Shown piece by piece: positions 10,951-23,562 of a DNA stretch of 64,000 nt. Numbering within the stretch: the stretch's first letter is position 1; the number at the start of each line of letters is the position of its first letter. The translations under genes and the position numbers were made by a program. Source of the stretch: Lojkania enalia (Eukaryota; Ascomycota; Dothideomycetes; Pleosporales); NCBI GenBank assembly GCA_010094045.1, contig ML986603.1, positions 62,001 through 126,000 on the forward strand, read 5' to 3'. The notes beneath the pieces are model-generated. The model was not told the origin of the DNA. It did no database searches and saw only the letters and a program-made list of their open reading frames with translations.

Positions 10951-13900
10951 CGGGGGCCTGCCCCAGAAACAAATCGCTTACGTCAAGCTCTTCTCGAGGG
11001 CGTGCGCATGATAATGCCGTCCATTATCGCGCTCGGTAATGCATGTTATGAGGGTCCTCCACAGTATGAGGGCTCTGGGTTCGTCACCTGCAGTGAGGAC
11101 AGTGTCTGGATGCCAGATTGGGCCTGGAGAAGGCTTGGGACCCAAACTCTGGACTATAATACGCCGTGTTAAGACCAGACGTCCAAAATGAGAGGTCACG
11201 GCCCGGCCATGTCAGCGTGCCTGGCGAAGTCTGGGCGGCCGCCTCTGACTGGGCCACCGGTGGCGAGCGTGCAGACGAACGCTGCGCTAAGGGTCTTTCT
11301 TCCTTCCGTCCTTGACCCTTAACGGTGTTCTTTGCTCCGATCATAACCATAGCGAACCTGCTGTCTGAGTCTGACCACGATGGGGATATCTGCTCGCCAT
11401 CGCCCGCTCGGGACGGAGTCAACGGGACTTGGCCTTGCGGCGTCAGTCGACCTCATGCCAGCTCGCGGAATGATCATCGCCGACCTAGGATTGGCCGGCC
11501 ACTGTCTAAAGCCAGCGGATCGCTCCGCATTTCAACGTCCAGGTCCTTACCTCATTTGCTCCAACGCGCTTTTGACGTCTTGGCCGGCTCGCTCTGCAGG
11601 AACGTCCATATGGACTTCGAGAAGATGGTTGTCCTTGCCGGCACATCCCTCCGGGCGATCAATAGCAACGACCCTCTAATGGCCAGGAGGGCAAGACGCG
11701 TCCTCATCAAATCGTTAGGTTAATTTTGGTCCAATTTCCCTAGGAAGGCCCTTTTCCGGTGCTTCATAGCGACATGGACAGGGCTAGAAGGCAGTGATAG
11801 CATAACTTGTGAAAGACGCTATGAGGAGAAAGGGAGCTTTGCTAAAGTAGGCATTAAGTGCTGAGTACGACGGCTGCCGCAGCGTGCTCAGCGAGTAGCA
11901 AGATTTTCGAGGACAACTGGGGTGGTAAGATGGATTTCGCTCCACGCCGGTTCGGGAACGGCTAGTATTCTCCGCCAGCGCAGCCTCACAACAGGCGCCT
12001 TGGGAGGGAACCGTTCGTCGTCTGCGCTTTAATGCCCTCTTTGCTGATGGCACCTCAATTGACCTGTTTGTCGGTAAAGCGGCAGACGAACCGGGCAGTA
12101 GCCGTCTTGAGTGCTTCTGAACCACTGAGAATGGCTTCGCACCCTCCATGAGCAATAAGCTGGTCCAAGCTACTGACTTGCGAAGAGGGGACCCTTGGCC
12201 GAGGATCGCTCTCGAATCCTGCCAAATACTCGAGCTATTCCTGAAAACGGTAGTAGATGCACACCGCGTCTCGATACGTAACGGGGCAAGAGAACTGCAC
12301 GTGGATTAGCGAAGCCACTGAACGAGATCTGTCAAAAGTTGTGCATTAATATCATCCAATAGCAATCTTAGAATTTCGGGACTTTGTATAAGCAGCTTTC
12401 TATCTCGACGATGCATTGTTATGCAGTTAATACCACCTGAACAGTAGTTACTTACGAATCCTGTGCTCATGGAGCGCAATGTCACCCGTATTCTAAGAAA
12501 CACGAATATCTGGCTTCGTCAAGGGGAGCCGATATGACCATCGCCACCAATGTCACTAGAGTGGTACAATGTCGGCACCTCCTCATGGGGGCCATGGAAT
12601 TGCCCATGTTTGCCCAATCACGAGGACGGCTTTTCGCTCTAGCGGCTGCTTTAGGTAGGTATGTATTTGTGGATGCAGGCGGAGATCCTGGAGATTGGAT
12701 TTGACTGTGGGCCCACCTGGACCAATTTCACAACACTTGAACAGCGCGTCGTAGGCCTGAGCTGGATATCGAGATAGTGGGACATGAGCTGATTTCGGGG
12801 ACTCTAGAGCAATGGCCAATTCTTGGGCCAACATAGTGCCCGTCCTCGACGTAGAACTCCAGGCTCAAGGTCGATGCCAGCAAAGGACGTATTGCGACAG
12901 CGACAACAAGCATTCCAACGAGACCCCATCAAACCCGATCGGCACTTTGACACTCTCGAGCAAAGTACCGTGATCTCTGAAGGATGAAAATCCGGGAAAT
13001 TGAAGACAAGAATGGAAATTGGATTTGCAGGGCAATTACGGCTCCCCAGGCCCGATTCAAATCGGTCGCTGATCCACAGATATTGCTCTGCAGCAACGTG
13101 CATCTGGCGTGTGGAGAAGGGCGTCGGACGCAGCTGAGAACACGACCAAAATGTTGACAGGAATGAGAAATGCCACCTACGCCTCCCTGGGCTTCACGAC
13201 ATGTGACCTAGCTATCTACGTATCTTCCCACCTGATCTTTGCAACTCCGCTTCTGACCAGATTGCCCCCAGCTTAGCGATAGAGATTCAAATGGGGCTTA
13301 GGTTCCTTGTTGGACATTTGCTGACAGTGGCGAGCGAGTTGGCTAGTCCGACATGTACCCTCCATAGTGTCACGGCAGAGACAATCGTCAGCGTTTCCCA
13401 ACGCTGGGCTAACGCGTCGCCGGTGCAGATATGCAAGCGATTGTGTTGCTTTTCTTGTTTCTTGCGGGCCGAGAGGTGGATTTGGGAGGATGGCGGAGGC
13501 AGTATCACCCTGATTCCAGGTTGGCGTGCCATCCTTCGCGCAAGCTGAAGGACTCGGATCCCCAAGTGTCCCTGAGTGCGCACAGAGGCAACAAACATGC
13601 CTGGGACCATGTGCTGTTACCTGCTCTTCGGGATCCCAATATCTCCAAAAGAACGTGCTGATCTCCCTTATCTCCTGCATCTCTGACCTTTGTTATCGGT
13701 TCTGCTGCTCGACGAGCAGAGGGCAGACATACGATAGGCAATACTCACCGCCGCCGCCAGAGCCTTGTGGAGTACCGTACGCCCCTGATAGGTAGGCCCT
13801 CGAAAGCTTTGATGAAGACCTCACCTGAGTGGCAGGCTGCCGAGAGCAGACTCAGCGAACTTAGCGGAGGCCCAGTCGGAAGAGCCGCGCCATGGCTCCA

Positions 13901-14222
13901 ATCAAGGCAGGCCGAGTGAACGGCGAAGTCATATACAAGACACTGCCCAACACGGATGCCCACGATGATCAGGTTGATGGTATAGTGATGGCGAAGTCAG
14001 GTGGCATCGAGATACCCAGACGTCGCAAGAAAGCACTCGCCTCTAGGTTGGAGCACTAGGCCGCATTGGGCACTGGAGCGTGATGTCACCGGAACCGGCG
14101 TCTTTTATCGACAAGATTGATCGTGAAGCTTATGATTATCCGCGACACAGCATTGGTGCCCCCGCGTTGCTCTCGCCATCCAATTAATCTATCGTCGCGG
14201 TCACGCTTCCGTCCACGCCATC
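10951..14222. other. 3.3 kb without a recognisable gene
   Basis: Several frames of 80-135 codons exist on both strands, for example minus-strand frames near 12583-13103 and 13273-13680. None shows a known domain, a signal peptide or a consistent exon chain. The last few hundred bases are the promoter and 5' UTR of the downstream aldehyde dehydrogenase. I see no mobile-element signature. Confidence 0.5.
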
Positions 14223-15729
14223 ATGTCCGTCGAAGCCATCACCACCGTCTCTCCCAGCACCAACAAGCCAATCCTCACGCGCAACGGCCTCGCAGATGCT
14301 GATCTCCAGTCCATCCCGGAGGCGGCCGCCCGCGCTTTCGACTCATATCGACGGACCAGTCTGTCAGACAGGCAGGCTATCGTCAAGAAGGCCCTAAAAC
14401 TCCTCACAGAGCGCGCGGATGAGCTGGCCAAAGAAATCACCGAGCAGATGGGGCGACCCATTGCTTACTCTGCAAAGGAAATCACCACGGCGGTGGCACG
14501 TGGCGACTACCTCCTCAAGATTAGTGATGAGGCACTGAGCGACACCGAGGGCGAGCCCGAAAGGGGCTTCAAGCGCTACATCAAGAAGGTCCCGCTAGGC
14601 CCCGTGTTGATTCTGTTTCCGTGGAACGTTCGTGTGGCAAGAGCTATGTTTAACTTCGTCCCATGCTAACATCGCTTGCAGTACCCATACCTAACCCTGG
14701 TGAACTCGATAGTGCCTGCTCTACTCGCTGGCAACTCGGTCATTCTAAAGCCTTCGCCCCAGACGCCAACGAGTGCCGAGCAGATCCAGAAGGCCTTTGC
14801 CGATGCGGGCCTGCCTGACGGTGTCGTCCAAGTCTTCCACAGTGGGTCGCTCGCCAATATCGAGGCAATAGCCCGTTCCCCGCAAATACAGCTCGTGTGC
14901 TTCACCGGCTCGGTGGCCAATGGTCTCACAGTTCAGCATGCAGCCAGTGACCGAATAGGTGTTCGTGTCGGCCTCGAACTTGGGGGCAAAGATCCCGCTT
15001 ACGTTCGGTCGGATGTTGACATTAAGTGGGCTGCCGAAGAGATTGTGGATGGTGCGGTTTTCAACTCCGGCCAGAGCTGCTGTAGCATTGAACGGGTTTA
15101 CGTGGACGAGAAGATCTACGATGACTTTGTCTCTGCAGTACAAGGTGTTCTTAAGGGTTACAGGCTTGGGGACCCGCTCGATCCCAACACTCACGTCGGA
15201 CCGGTAGTATCCAAGCGCTCTGCAGAGATCATACAGGCCCACATCAAAGATGCTTTGGCCAAAGGGGCAAACAATGCGACCCCTGAAAATGAGAGTTTCA
15301 AGTCGCCACCGTCAGACGGAAACTATGTTGCCCCTACTCTGTTGACAGACGTGAATCATGACATGACCGTCATGATGGAGGAGACCTTTGGCCCCGTAAT
15401 CCCCTTGATGAAGGTCAAGGATGATGCCGAAGCCATCAAACTAATGAATGACAGCCAATTCGGTCTGACAGCAAGTGTATGGACCAAGGACGTTGATAAG
15501 GGTCATGAACTTATTAACGATATCGAGGCGGGCACCGTGTTCGTGAATCGCTGCGACTATCCCAGCCCGGTGAGTGCACCTGAGATGCGACGACTATATC
15601 TTCTAACACAGTCAGGATCTTGCATGGGTTGGTTGGAAGGATTCAGGGAAGGGGCAGACATTGAGCAAATTTGGCTTCGATCAATTCGTGAAGCTAAAGA
15701 GCTATCACATTAAGGACTACCCAAAATAG
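14223..15729 (+). CDS. NAD(P)-dependent aldehyde dehydrogenase
   Basis: This enzyme oxidises an aldehyde to its acid; the substrate cannot be told from sequence. I model three exons: 14223-14627, 14682-15569 and 15616-15729 (468 aa), with introns of 54 nt (donor GTTCGT, branch GCTAAC) and 46 nt. The second acceptor is the AG at 15615, because the AG four bases earlier breaks the conserved reading DLAWVGWKDSGKG. Landmarks are LGPVLILFPWN, the Lys of VILKPSPQTP, the Glu of LELGGKDP at about residue 234 and the catalytic Cys of GQSC at about 268, then the conserved EETFGPV segment. No signal or targeting peptide is obvious, so it is probably cytosolic. It resembles succinate-semialdehyde-like or uncharacterised fungal ALDHs. 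The superfamily is certain, the subfamily is not. Confidence 0.93.
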
Positions 15730-17593
15730 ACACCCCCATGCGATGAGGTACAACCGTCTCCACGTCATCTCTAGAATAATATAACTACCAGCTGAATCAA
15801 CGAGACTCGAAGAGACCTGTAAGAGGGGATCACCAAATCACCCGGTCATATATCCAATGGTCCAGATAGAAGCTGCAAATGAAGTATATGCGATCATGAA
15901 ATGAGAATCGAAAATATTCGGAGAACAAGCAGTCAGCAACGCCACGTCTTGGAGTTCTATCATAACTGTAGGCTAGGAATGTGAAACCAATAGATTGCCT
16001 CTTTCAGGCAAGGAATGGATTGAATCATCGTGTGGCAACTCAGCCCATTTTCGTGGAGCCTCACCTCTCACTTCTCATATATCCTAGGGCCCTTGAAGCC
16101 TCACAACTCTCTGTAATAAGCCTCTCGGCCTTCAAATTTTCGGAAGAAATCAGGAGCAATAGCTTTTAGGTGCATTATTGTTAAAATCTAACAAGCAATC
16201 TTGTGTCATGAAGGGATAATAAAATGCGTTCGCTAGAAATTGTGAGCTTCCCGTCCTGCCCAAGGTACCCTGCTAATCCCATATAGAGTCTGCCAACAGA
16301 TTTCAGACACGTCGACTTAAATCTCTGCATGCCTGGACTGTCCAAAGAAGAGTAGGTTCTGTCTTTCACTAGTGGCCATCGAGTCTTGAGCCGGGATTTT
16401 CTCCGTCCTATAATCTGCTCCACTTGATGAGGGAACAGACGTATTATATAGTCTATTCTTAGGAACTTTATGTCTCTAGTACCTTGAACTTCAATATCTA
16501 CACCTTCGGAAATATTACTTACGTGGTCCATTCGAACCAACTATACATTATTCCCTACACACTCTTCGAGGCCATCTATCTTCTCTCTTCGAACACTCTT
16601 CTACTGCTTCGACTATATAGGGCTTTTCTAAACCCTATTTTACTACCGCCGATATCTCTCTAGGAGAGACTATATCTGCGAACGAGCCTCCACCGACGCT
16701 CGTCGTGCCTCTCGCCTTGCAGTCACGCCTACTAAATCAGTCTCTTCATTCGGATTCAGCATCTGACTCCCATGTCCCTTCCCTAATCTCCCGTGAGCCA
16801 TCAACTACACTTCTTAACGCGGCCTCTTCGAACCTCCCTACGAGTACACCGACTCTGTCACGTCAGAAACATCCTGACTCTGATCTCCCCACATATGCGC
16901 ATGGCCGCATTAACATATTTGGGAGCATACTCATCGACTCGGCGCATCACTAGGTAGCCATAGTAGTAGCTATAAAGGCTTAGAGGATGAGAAGGTGTTT
17001 AAAGAGGATAGTGAAAGATTGGGGATGTCGGAATTGGATTTTTAACGAATTAGAGTCTCCGGTCAGTGATAGGAGCACCTTCACCATTAGGCCCAGTGAG
17101 GCCGAAGGGGGCTCCGAAATCCGAGGCGTAGTTGGAGACAAAAATCCCTCCAGCACTTCGATCAAGGATGTCGGAACTACAGGTTGCCTAGAAACCCTAC
17201 AGATGTGAACATCGGGGAAAGTAGAACTAGCGATGGAGAAGAAGGCTACGCTGATACCGTCTTTGAATGTAACCCCCTTGTCAAACATTGATTGTAGAAT
17301 GTTCAACTTGAGATGGTCTCATCCCAAAGAAACGTAAATAGGTTGTACGGGGCTAGCTCAAGCAATATTTAAGTAGTGAGTGCCTAGAACGGGACTTGTA
17401 GGGGTAATGGTATCTAGCTAAAAGATCGAGCATGCTGCCTCTCGTCAAATCTGAAAATGGAGAAAAGATGATGTACTTGGGAATCGCCGCTGTGTGTCTA
17501 GAACCATGGTATATCTAGCGTCTCGTCGCTATGCATTAAAGACCATCTAAAAAATGAGTATATATATCAAGTTGAAATACAAATGCTCCATAT
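15730..17593. other. AT-richer intergenic region with unexplained frames
   Basis: The only notable content is two minus-strand open stretches (16181-16531 and about 16980-17306). No TIR, LTR or target duplication was found by eye. The remainder looks like ordinary intergenic DNA. Confidence 0.4.
16181..16531 (-). CDS. Unrecognised open frame, possible gene remnant
   Basis: An ATG-initiated frame of 116 codons has a balanced amino-acid composition and soluble, helix-like character. I recognise no domain. A second minus-strand frame at about 16980-17306 may belong to the same decayed gene, with frame breaks between them. It could be an orphan gene, a retroelement fragment or chance. Confidence 0.2.
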   Translation of the reverse strand: MDHVSNISEGVDIEVQGTRDIKFLRIDYIIRLFPHQVEQIIGRRKSRLKTRWPLVKDRTYSSLDSPGMQRFKSTCLKSVGRLYMGLAGYLGQDGKLTISSERILLSLHDTRLLVRF

Positions 17594-18755
17594 CTAGTGT
17601 CTTGTCACCGTTCTCACCATCTCCGGTCTCTTGACGTAGACCACCCTCTCCACGTCCCCACTCTTCCTCACCCCAAATCCTACCCTCTCTCCTTCCTCAC
17701 TCCTCATCCAAACCTCTTTGATAATAGCCTGTCCATCATTTGTGTACACCCTCTCCTCACTGATCACACTCCCGCTTACACTCTCATTCGGACTATTCGC
17801 ACTCGCACTCCTACTCCCCAACTTCTCCGCCCCACTCTTGTGACCGAATCTATGCTTCCTCAAAAAAGTTCTCAAAGACGGCAAGCAGACCGCCAGAATG
17901 GACGACACGATCTCTACGAGCGCCCACACATCAATCGTATGCGTGATCTCTGCCTTGGGCGCCGACTGCACGAGTTTGAGCGTCACGAAGCGCACCAGCG
18001 CCGCCACAATCGATACGCTGCCCATCAAGAACACGAACGCCACGCCCGCCTTCTCCTTCCGCCCCAGCTTCGTCGCCATGAGCGTGGAAATCGGCATCGC
18101 TAGGATCACAATGTCTGTCGCGATGTTGGTGAAGGTGGAGATTGTGACGCTCTGCATGCTGTGCACGGCTGAGCATAGATGGCCCTCGTGCGGTATCCAG
18201 TTGGACGAGATGGGCGAGCACCAGAAGGCGATAAGGAACATATGCAGGAGGAACGTGGCGGCGGTAAAGGCGCATGCTACCGCCATGCCAATCTGCGCCC
18301 GTCGGCCTTGTAGCTGGAAAATCGAATAGTAGAATGCGAGGAAGGCCGCCTTGGACGCCCAAAGACTGATGTATATGAAAAAGAGACTAATCCATGACAC
18401 GTAGAGCAAGTGTCCGGAAAGGTGCTGCGGGACCCCGTAGTAGAGCTCTGAGGGTGGGGTCGAGAGGTACGACTGTCGGAGTCGGTTTTTCCAGGTGTTT
18501 ATTGCGATGAGGACTAGACCGGCGAGCCAGGCTAGGACTACGAAGCCGTCGGCGATGTTTGTGGCTAGGGAGTGCAAACCTCGATTTCGCTGACGGAGAG
18601 AGATACGGATTAGGATTGGGATGAGAGCGAGCGTCATCAGTGTCCAGTCTAAAGCTATGAAGCCCGCTGTGGGGGTTGTTAGTGGGCGAGATCATTTCGA
18701 TATGGAAGATGGAACTAGCTGACTTACGGAGAGGCAAGTGTATATCCGTATACAT
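17594..18755 (-). CDS. Fungal rhodopsin-domain (SAT4/PTH11-like) integral membrane protein
   Basis: I model two exons, 18755-18728 and 18666-17594 (366 aa). A 61-nt intron splits codon 10. An in-frame stop lies four codons upstream of the ATG, so the start is firm. The protein has about seven hydrophobic helices between residues 10 and 270 and landmarks of the fungal rhodopsin-fold family: a WASKAAFLAFYYSIF-like helix, a following FWCSPISSNWIP loop with conserved Cys and Trp, and a later Cys. A charged cytoplasmic tail of roughly 85 residues follows. Family members are proposed to act as GPCR-like sensors of the plasma membrane, but most have no known ligand or function. A second family member is at 50213-51703; the two are only distantly alike. 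Confidence 0.88.
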
Positions 18756-20474
18756 GTTTCTTGATTAGGTACGGATGTCCGATGTATGATGAAGCAAGCT
18801 AGTACCGTCGTAGTGGATAGTGGATACTGGGTGTACCTTGCAGTAGACCGTCGGTGACAAAACGAGCACGGCTACAGATATGCTGATGCTGCAGAGCAGC
18901 CTGCCTTGCCTGTAATCAAGAGAGGGTAAAGATCGACTAGCAAGGGAACCAAAAGGTATATAATAGTGTCCTCAATGCATCCTCTAGGCCTCCAAGATAG
19001 TCAAGCAATACCCAGACACAAGCTCTCTCCACATGAAACGATCCAGACCCGCAAATTGCCGAAGCAACCAGAATAGAAATGAGGATGCAGTGGCTAAAGG
19101 AACTAGATGACTACTCAAGGCCGTGAATGACAAAACGCACAAGCAAACCTGGTCCTCGGAATCCATGGGTCCTATGTCATGCTCCAACGGCACGTTAATC
19201 CTAAGCCCCATCGCTATCTTCGTATGCGTCGCTGAAAGAGCCTCTTTAGCCCTGTGCACATTCACGTTCCTCTTCAGCTGGACCAAGATCCTTTCCGCTC
19301 CAATCAAATGTTTCAAGTCGCGTGTAAGCAAATCAAGAACTGACCTAATCCCACTGTTGCCGCTTCTAAAAACAGTCTGACGGCTCTCGCTAAACCCAGT
19401 TCGCGCATATTTAGCGTATCTGGGCTTGCTAAGTAAGCCTACTAAGCATAAAAATAGTGGCATCTCTCTCCACGATTTATGCGATCGTGATCTGGGGTGA
19501 GAGTTTTATTGGACAAGTATTCGGATTACAAGGTGTTTTGCATGATAATGCGGGAGTCGCCGATATAAGGGGACATTGTGTATTGGTTGATGTAGAGATT
19601 AGACTGAGAATTGGCTGTGCAAACATTGCGGATTAGAGCATCATGTAGTAAATTATTGCGAGTTAAGAGCTATTTTTAATGTGTTTCCAGAAGTATATCG
19701 GGGTTTCTTCCTGTTAAATCAATATCGTTGAGGACTATCTATAGACGAATCGCAATTTAGAATTGTCTGCTGCAAATGCTACAGTTCTCAAGTTTCTAGT
19801 TATTGAGCATGAAGTGCCTCTAGTTTTGCACGGGTGGACGGGTAAAGATAAGGTTAACATAATGGCATTGTACGGTATCTATAGAATTCATAAAGAGCAG
19901 ATTGCTGCAACGACATCGAATGGTAGCGTAGACTTTCCGTTCCTATTGTTTAACCCCAGATACCTTCATGCATGAAGCGAAATAACATCTCGAATTCTGC
20001 ATCGCCAATCTGAAAAGTAACAGTTCCCGGTTCCACGAATATGTAGGTGGTGCGGTCTTGTTGTGCGCTCGGCATGAATCGCGCGCCGAATTGCTGCGTC
20101 GCATGTTGCGAGGGAGGGGTTGGAACCAAACCATTAACGTCTTATGATTCGGACACTGCGTGCGATGATACATACATCAGTAGCGGTAGAGATAAGGAAG
20201 ACATACGATCGCAAGATTGGAATAAAATTTCATGCTATCTTAGCAAACACAAAGCGGTTCCGGATACCCATAACTCGACCGGGACCCGAGTGACGATTTC
20301 GTCATTTGAATCTCATATACTGGGTCGAACCCATTCACAATAGGACAGTGTATAAACAAATGTACAATTTTTAGTCATACATGGGGGCCAGATTTGTTCG
20401 CCTGTCATTGGCAGTTGAAGGCCCAACTAGGAAGGCGGCGGCGGACTTTTGAGACACGCCTCACAGATGGCTGC
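18756..20474. other. Intergenic region, about 1.7 kb
   Basis: Apart from one unknown minus-strand frame (18984-19463) I see no gene here. 19500-20440 is AT-richer and broken by stops in every frame. The right end is the 3' flank of she9. Confidence 0.45.
18984..19463 (-). CDS. Hypothetical open frame, 159 codons
   Basis: An uninterrupted ATG-initiated frame has a soluble, basic first two-thirds (roughly residues 1-105, helix-like) and a hydrophobic last third. No domain is recognised. The hydrophobic end could be intron or read-through, since a weak GTTTGC donor follows SEDQ. It may be an orphan gene or chance. Confidence 0.22.
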   Translation of the reverse strand: MPLFLCLVGLLSKPRYAKYARTGFSESRQTVFRSGNSGIRSVLDLLTRDLKHLIGAERILVQLKRNVNVHRAKEALSATHTKIAMGLRINVPLEHDIGPMDSEDQVCLCVLSFTALSSHLVPLATASSFLFWLLRQFAGLDRFMWRELVSGYCLTILEA

Positions 20475-22128
20475 TTATAATCTCAGAAGCATGATCAATG
20501 CCCCTGAAATGACCGCTCCTGCGGTAGCAGCTGAACATATGGCAACCGTAAAGTCGACTTTCCGAATTGAGATATATCGTTTGCTCACGAGGTCTTGGAA
20601 TGTCAGTACAATCGAATCTTTCCATGTCAATGGCTTCATGTCCGCTTTAACCTCCCGCTCTTCTGGGAGTCCAGCAAGCTCTGCAGCCGGACTAGAAGTG
20701 ATGTCTAGAATAGTCTTTTGCTTCTCAGCAGTCTCTTCGACCTCAGCAAATGATGGTACGTTTTCTGCGACGGGGGCAATGCTCTCCAAAGGTGTTCCCG
20801 CTGGTTCGATGACCTCATCAATTGTAGCCTCAAGGGCTGGGCTAGGTTGCAGCCATTCTGTCGACTGCGTAGCTGGTGGAGATGTCACCGCGGTCGCAGG
20901 AACAGCCCTCTGTGCCTCGAGGGCAGTCTTGATTTCTCTGACCATCCGCCTCCTTCTCCAAGGTTCGATAATAAGCAAGGAAGTCAGGAGTAATAAAATG
21001 TTGAATCCCATTAGTCCAAACGTTACCCACGTGCTGTTCCTTCGGATCGTGTCGCTCCAAATCTGCTCTTCGTGATATTGTGCTCGCTCGCGCTTCTCTA
21101 GCCGTGTCCTGGCCTCTTCCAATTCTGTTTCCCTAGCTAGGACTGCATCCTTCGCCTCTCTGATGGCCTGGTCAATGACGTGCTCCGCTCGTATCAATGA
21201 CATGTATCGTTCCATATCGGTAGCAGACCATGAGTGCTTGCGCTCCAGAAGCCCCACAACTTCTTTCTGCGCTGTTGCTTGCTGTGCGTGAGCCGCATCA
21301 AAGGCTCGTTTTGCTTCCTCTACGGCTAAGCGTCGTGCTTTTACAAGTTGTTCTGATTGATGGTTAGATCCCAATATTTCGAGGTTGGGAATAGCCACTA
21401 GTACCTTGCTCCTTTATCTCTCTCCTCAATGCTTCAATGCCAGAGTAATCGGTGCCAGTGAATGTATTAACCTTCTGGGTAACAACAGCAAGCTTTGGAA
21501 GCACCTCATCCATCAGTTCCGAAATTCGTTTCCAGAAATCCCATCTCTGCTCTTCCCTATGAGATGGCAAGTCTTCGGCAGGCACTCGCTTTACTGTATC
21601 TTCGGCGGCGGCGGATTTGTGTGCGACATTCTCGGCGGTAGATTTAGGAGGAGCATTCACATCCACACTAGAGGATTTGGGACGAGCATATGCGTTCTCG
21701 TGGGTGAATTGGGGCAGTGTGTCTACATTCCCGGCGGTGAATTTACCAGAATCATATATATTTTCGGTGGTGGGTTTGGAGGGAGCATCTGATTCCGTTG
21801 GTGGGATGTAAACCGTCTCTTGTGATAATGGTTTCGGCTCTGGTTGGGGCTCGGATGTATCTGTAGGTTTCTTTTCGGAGTAGACCCTCGAGGATGAAAA
21901 CTGACGTTGAATTGGTCTATCATACGATAGTTCGAGGCCTGCTTTGACTCTAGCTTTCTGCAATATCGATCCTGATGATGATCGATATTGACACCTTAGA
22001 CAAATGGATGACGAACTCGATATCATGTTTCCAAGACTTGTCGAACACACCTTACTCGATCCCCAGGGACTCATAAAGGCCGCATTGGCAGACAATAAGC
22101 GCGAAGCATGCTGAAGCAGCGGCCTCAT
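20475..22128 (-). CDS. She9/Mdm33 mitochondrial inner-membrane protein
   Basis: Mdm33/She9 proteins sit in the inner mitochondrial membrane and influence inner-membrane fission and mitochondrial shape. I model two exons, 22128-21405 and 21352-20475 (533 aa), with a 52-nt intron (branch CTAAC). The start is the first true ATG; the frame upstream is open only through a TTG. The N-terminus is rich in Ser, Arg and Ala and acid-poor, fitting a mitochondrial presequence. A low-complexity Pro/Thr/Glu linker (about 55-175) follows, then a long coiled-coil rich in Glu, Arg and Ala (about 240-345). Next is the family hallmark RRNSTWVTFGLMG with a transmembrane helix (about 347-370) and IEPWRRRRMVREI. 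A second hydrophobic helix closes the protein at the C-terminus. It is divergently arranged with the phosphatase gene, 286 bp apart. Confidence 0.93.
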
Positions 22129-22414
22129 GCTTGCCGGTTCGTTCAACCGTACATCAGTGGTTGCCGGAACCGATGTATGGAAGGTAGAAATTTGGCCGAG
22201 CTCGTGTCAAGGTGCAACAACGCCAAGCCGACGATCCGGTTCCTAATCCCGAGTGACCGGCATTCGGCATCCCTATTTAGGCGAACGATGGCTTTTCCTC
22301 AACACTCAACGCCGCAGCTTTCTTTTGACTTCGTCTCTTATATTCTGCCGTATCGATCGAGCGTACCGTTTCCCATTCCTTCCCGTGTGCCAAAAATTAG
22401 AAGAAACTGGCAAG

Positions 22415-23373
22415 ATGGGCGTTCAAAGTGCCGTGGCTGATCTACCAGCTATGAAAACCGACCCAAAGGTAACATAATATTATTACGCTGATTGCAACAT
22501 GCTGAAAAATATCAGTACATTTTCTTCACTGACTTCGATGGCACGATCACGTTGCAGGACAGTGAGTCTGAGATAACTGTATCCGTGAGTAGTCGCTAAG
22601 AGCATCTAGGTAACGACTATATGGTAGTACAGCCATTTCGCAAGATAAGTACGGTGCTGATATTTCCATAGACCGATAATATTGGCTATGGCAGAGAAAA
22701 GCGTCGACAAGGCAACCTCGACACCCTTTCTGGCAAAATCAATTTCCGGGACTCATTCCGCGACATGATGGAAAGTGTTACCAGGCCGTACTCAGAATGC
22801 ATTCAAATCCTCTGCGATAACATCAAGCTGGATCCATATTTCGCCGAGTTTTTTCAATGGAGTCTGGAGAACAACGTTCCCGTCGTTGTCCTGTCCTCTG
22901 GAATGGAACCAATCATCAAGGCACTCCTCAAAAAGTTGATCGGCCCCGACGCCGAGAAGATGCAGGTCATTGGCAACTACGTCAAGGCCCGCCCAGGAAA
23001 GACGATTAACGAGGAAGGCGGCTGGGAAATCGTCTTCCACCATCCTGAGAGCGGATTTGGCCACGACAAGTCGGTTACTCTGCGTAAGTATTCATCATTG
23101 CCGGAAGATGTCCGGCCCACCATGTTCTACGCCGGCGACGGTGTGTCAGATTTGTCTGCCGCACGAGAGACAGACCTGCTCTTCGCAAAGAAGGGCCATG
23201 ATCTGATCTCCTACTGTGCTAAGGAGAACGTCCCCTTCACAGTTTTCGAGGATTGGTCATCTATCTTGGAGAAAGTCAAGGAGATCACAGCAGGAAAGAC
23301 TACAGTCCAGGAGGCTGCCCATCAAGGTTACGAGGCCTACAAGGCTGGTGACGCTGGAATCAAACCCACTTGA
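22415..23373 (+). CDS. HAD-superfamily phosphatase (SerB/MtnX-like) with a 14-nt microexon
   Basis: This is a phosphomonoesterase of the HAD IB type; the substrate is unknown. I model four exons: 22415-22468, 22516-22561, 22610-22623 and 22672-23373 (271 aa). The introns are 47, 48 and 48 nt. The third exon is only 14 nt. It is required to restore the conserved run DFDGTITLQDSNDYMTDN and keeps the frame; reading through meets in-frame stops. Motif I is DFDGT with the nucleophile Asp24 and the acid/base Asp26. Motif II is VVLSSG. The loop Lys lies after the Cap, and motif III is YAGDGVSDLSAA. There is no signal peptide, so it is probably cytosolic. The length matches fungal homologues related to phosphoserine or methionine-salvage phosphatases. 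An in-frame extension upstream of 22415 is probably 5' UTR. Confidence 0.9.
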
Positions 23374-23562
23374 GCTGTTGATAGGGCACATATCCGCATT
23401 CAACGCACAACCCATACCTATAGAGACAGATAGACACGAATTTATGATAGACCGCAATGCATGCCATTCTCCACGCCCCCAGCCCATTTCCCAACAGTTA
23501 CACCTAACGCCCTCACGCCCAATCACAAGACACGGCTCAGCCAACGGGTCAAAAAGCCAAGC
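23374..23562. other. Intergenic, 3' flank of the phosphatase gene
   Basis: I see nothing beyond 3' UTR-like sequence leading to the left edge of the inverted-repeat element. Confidence 0.5.
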
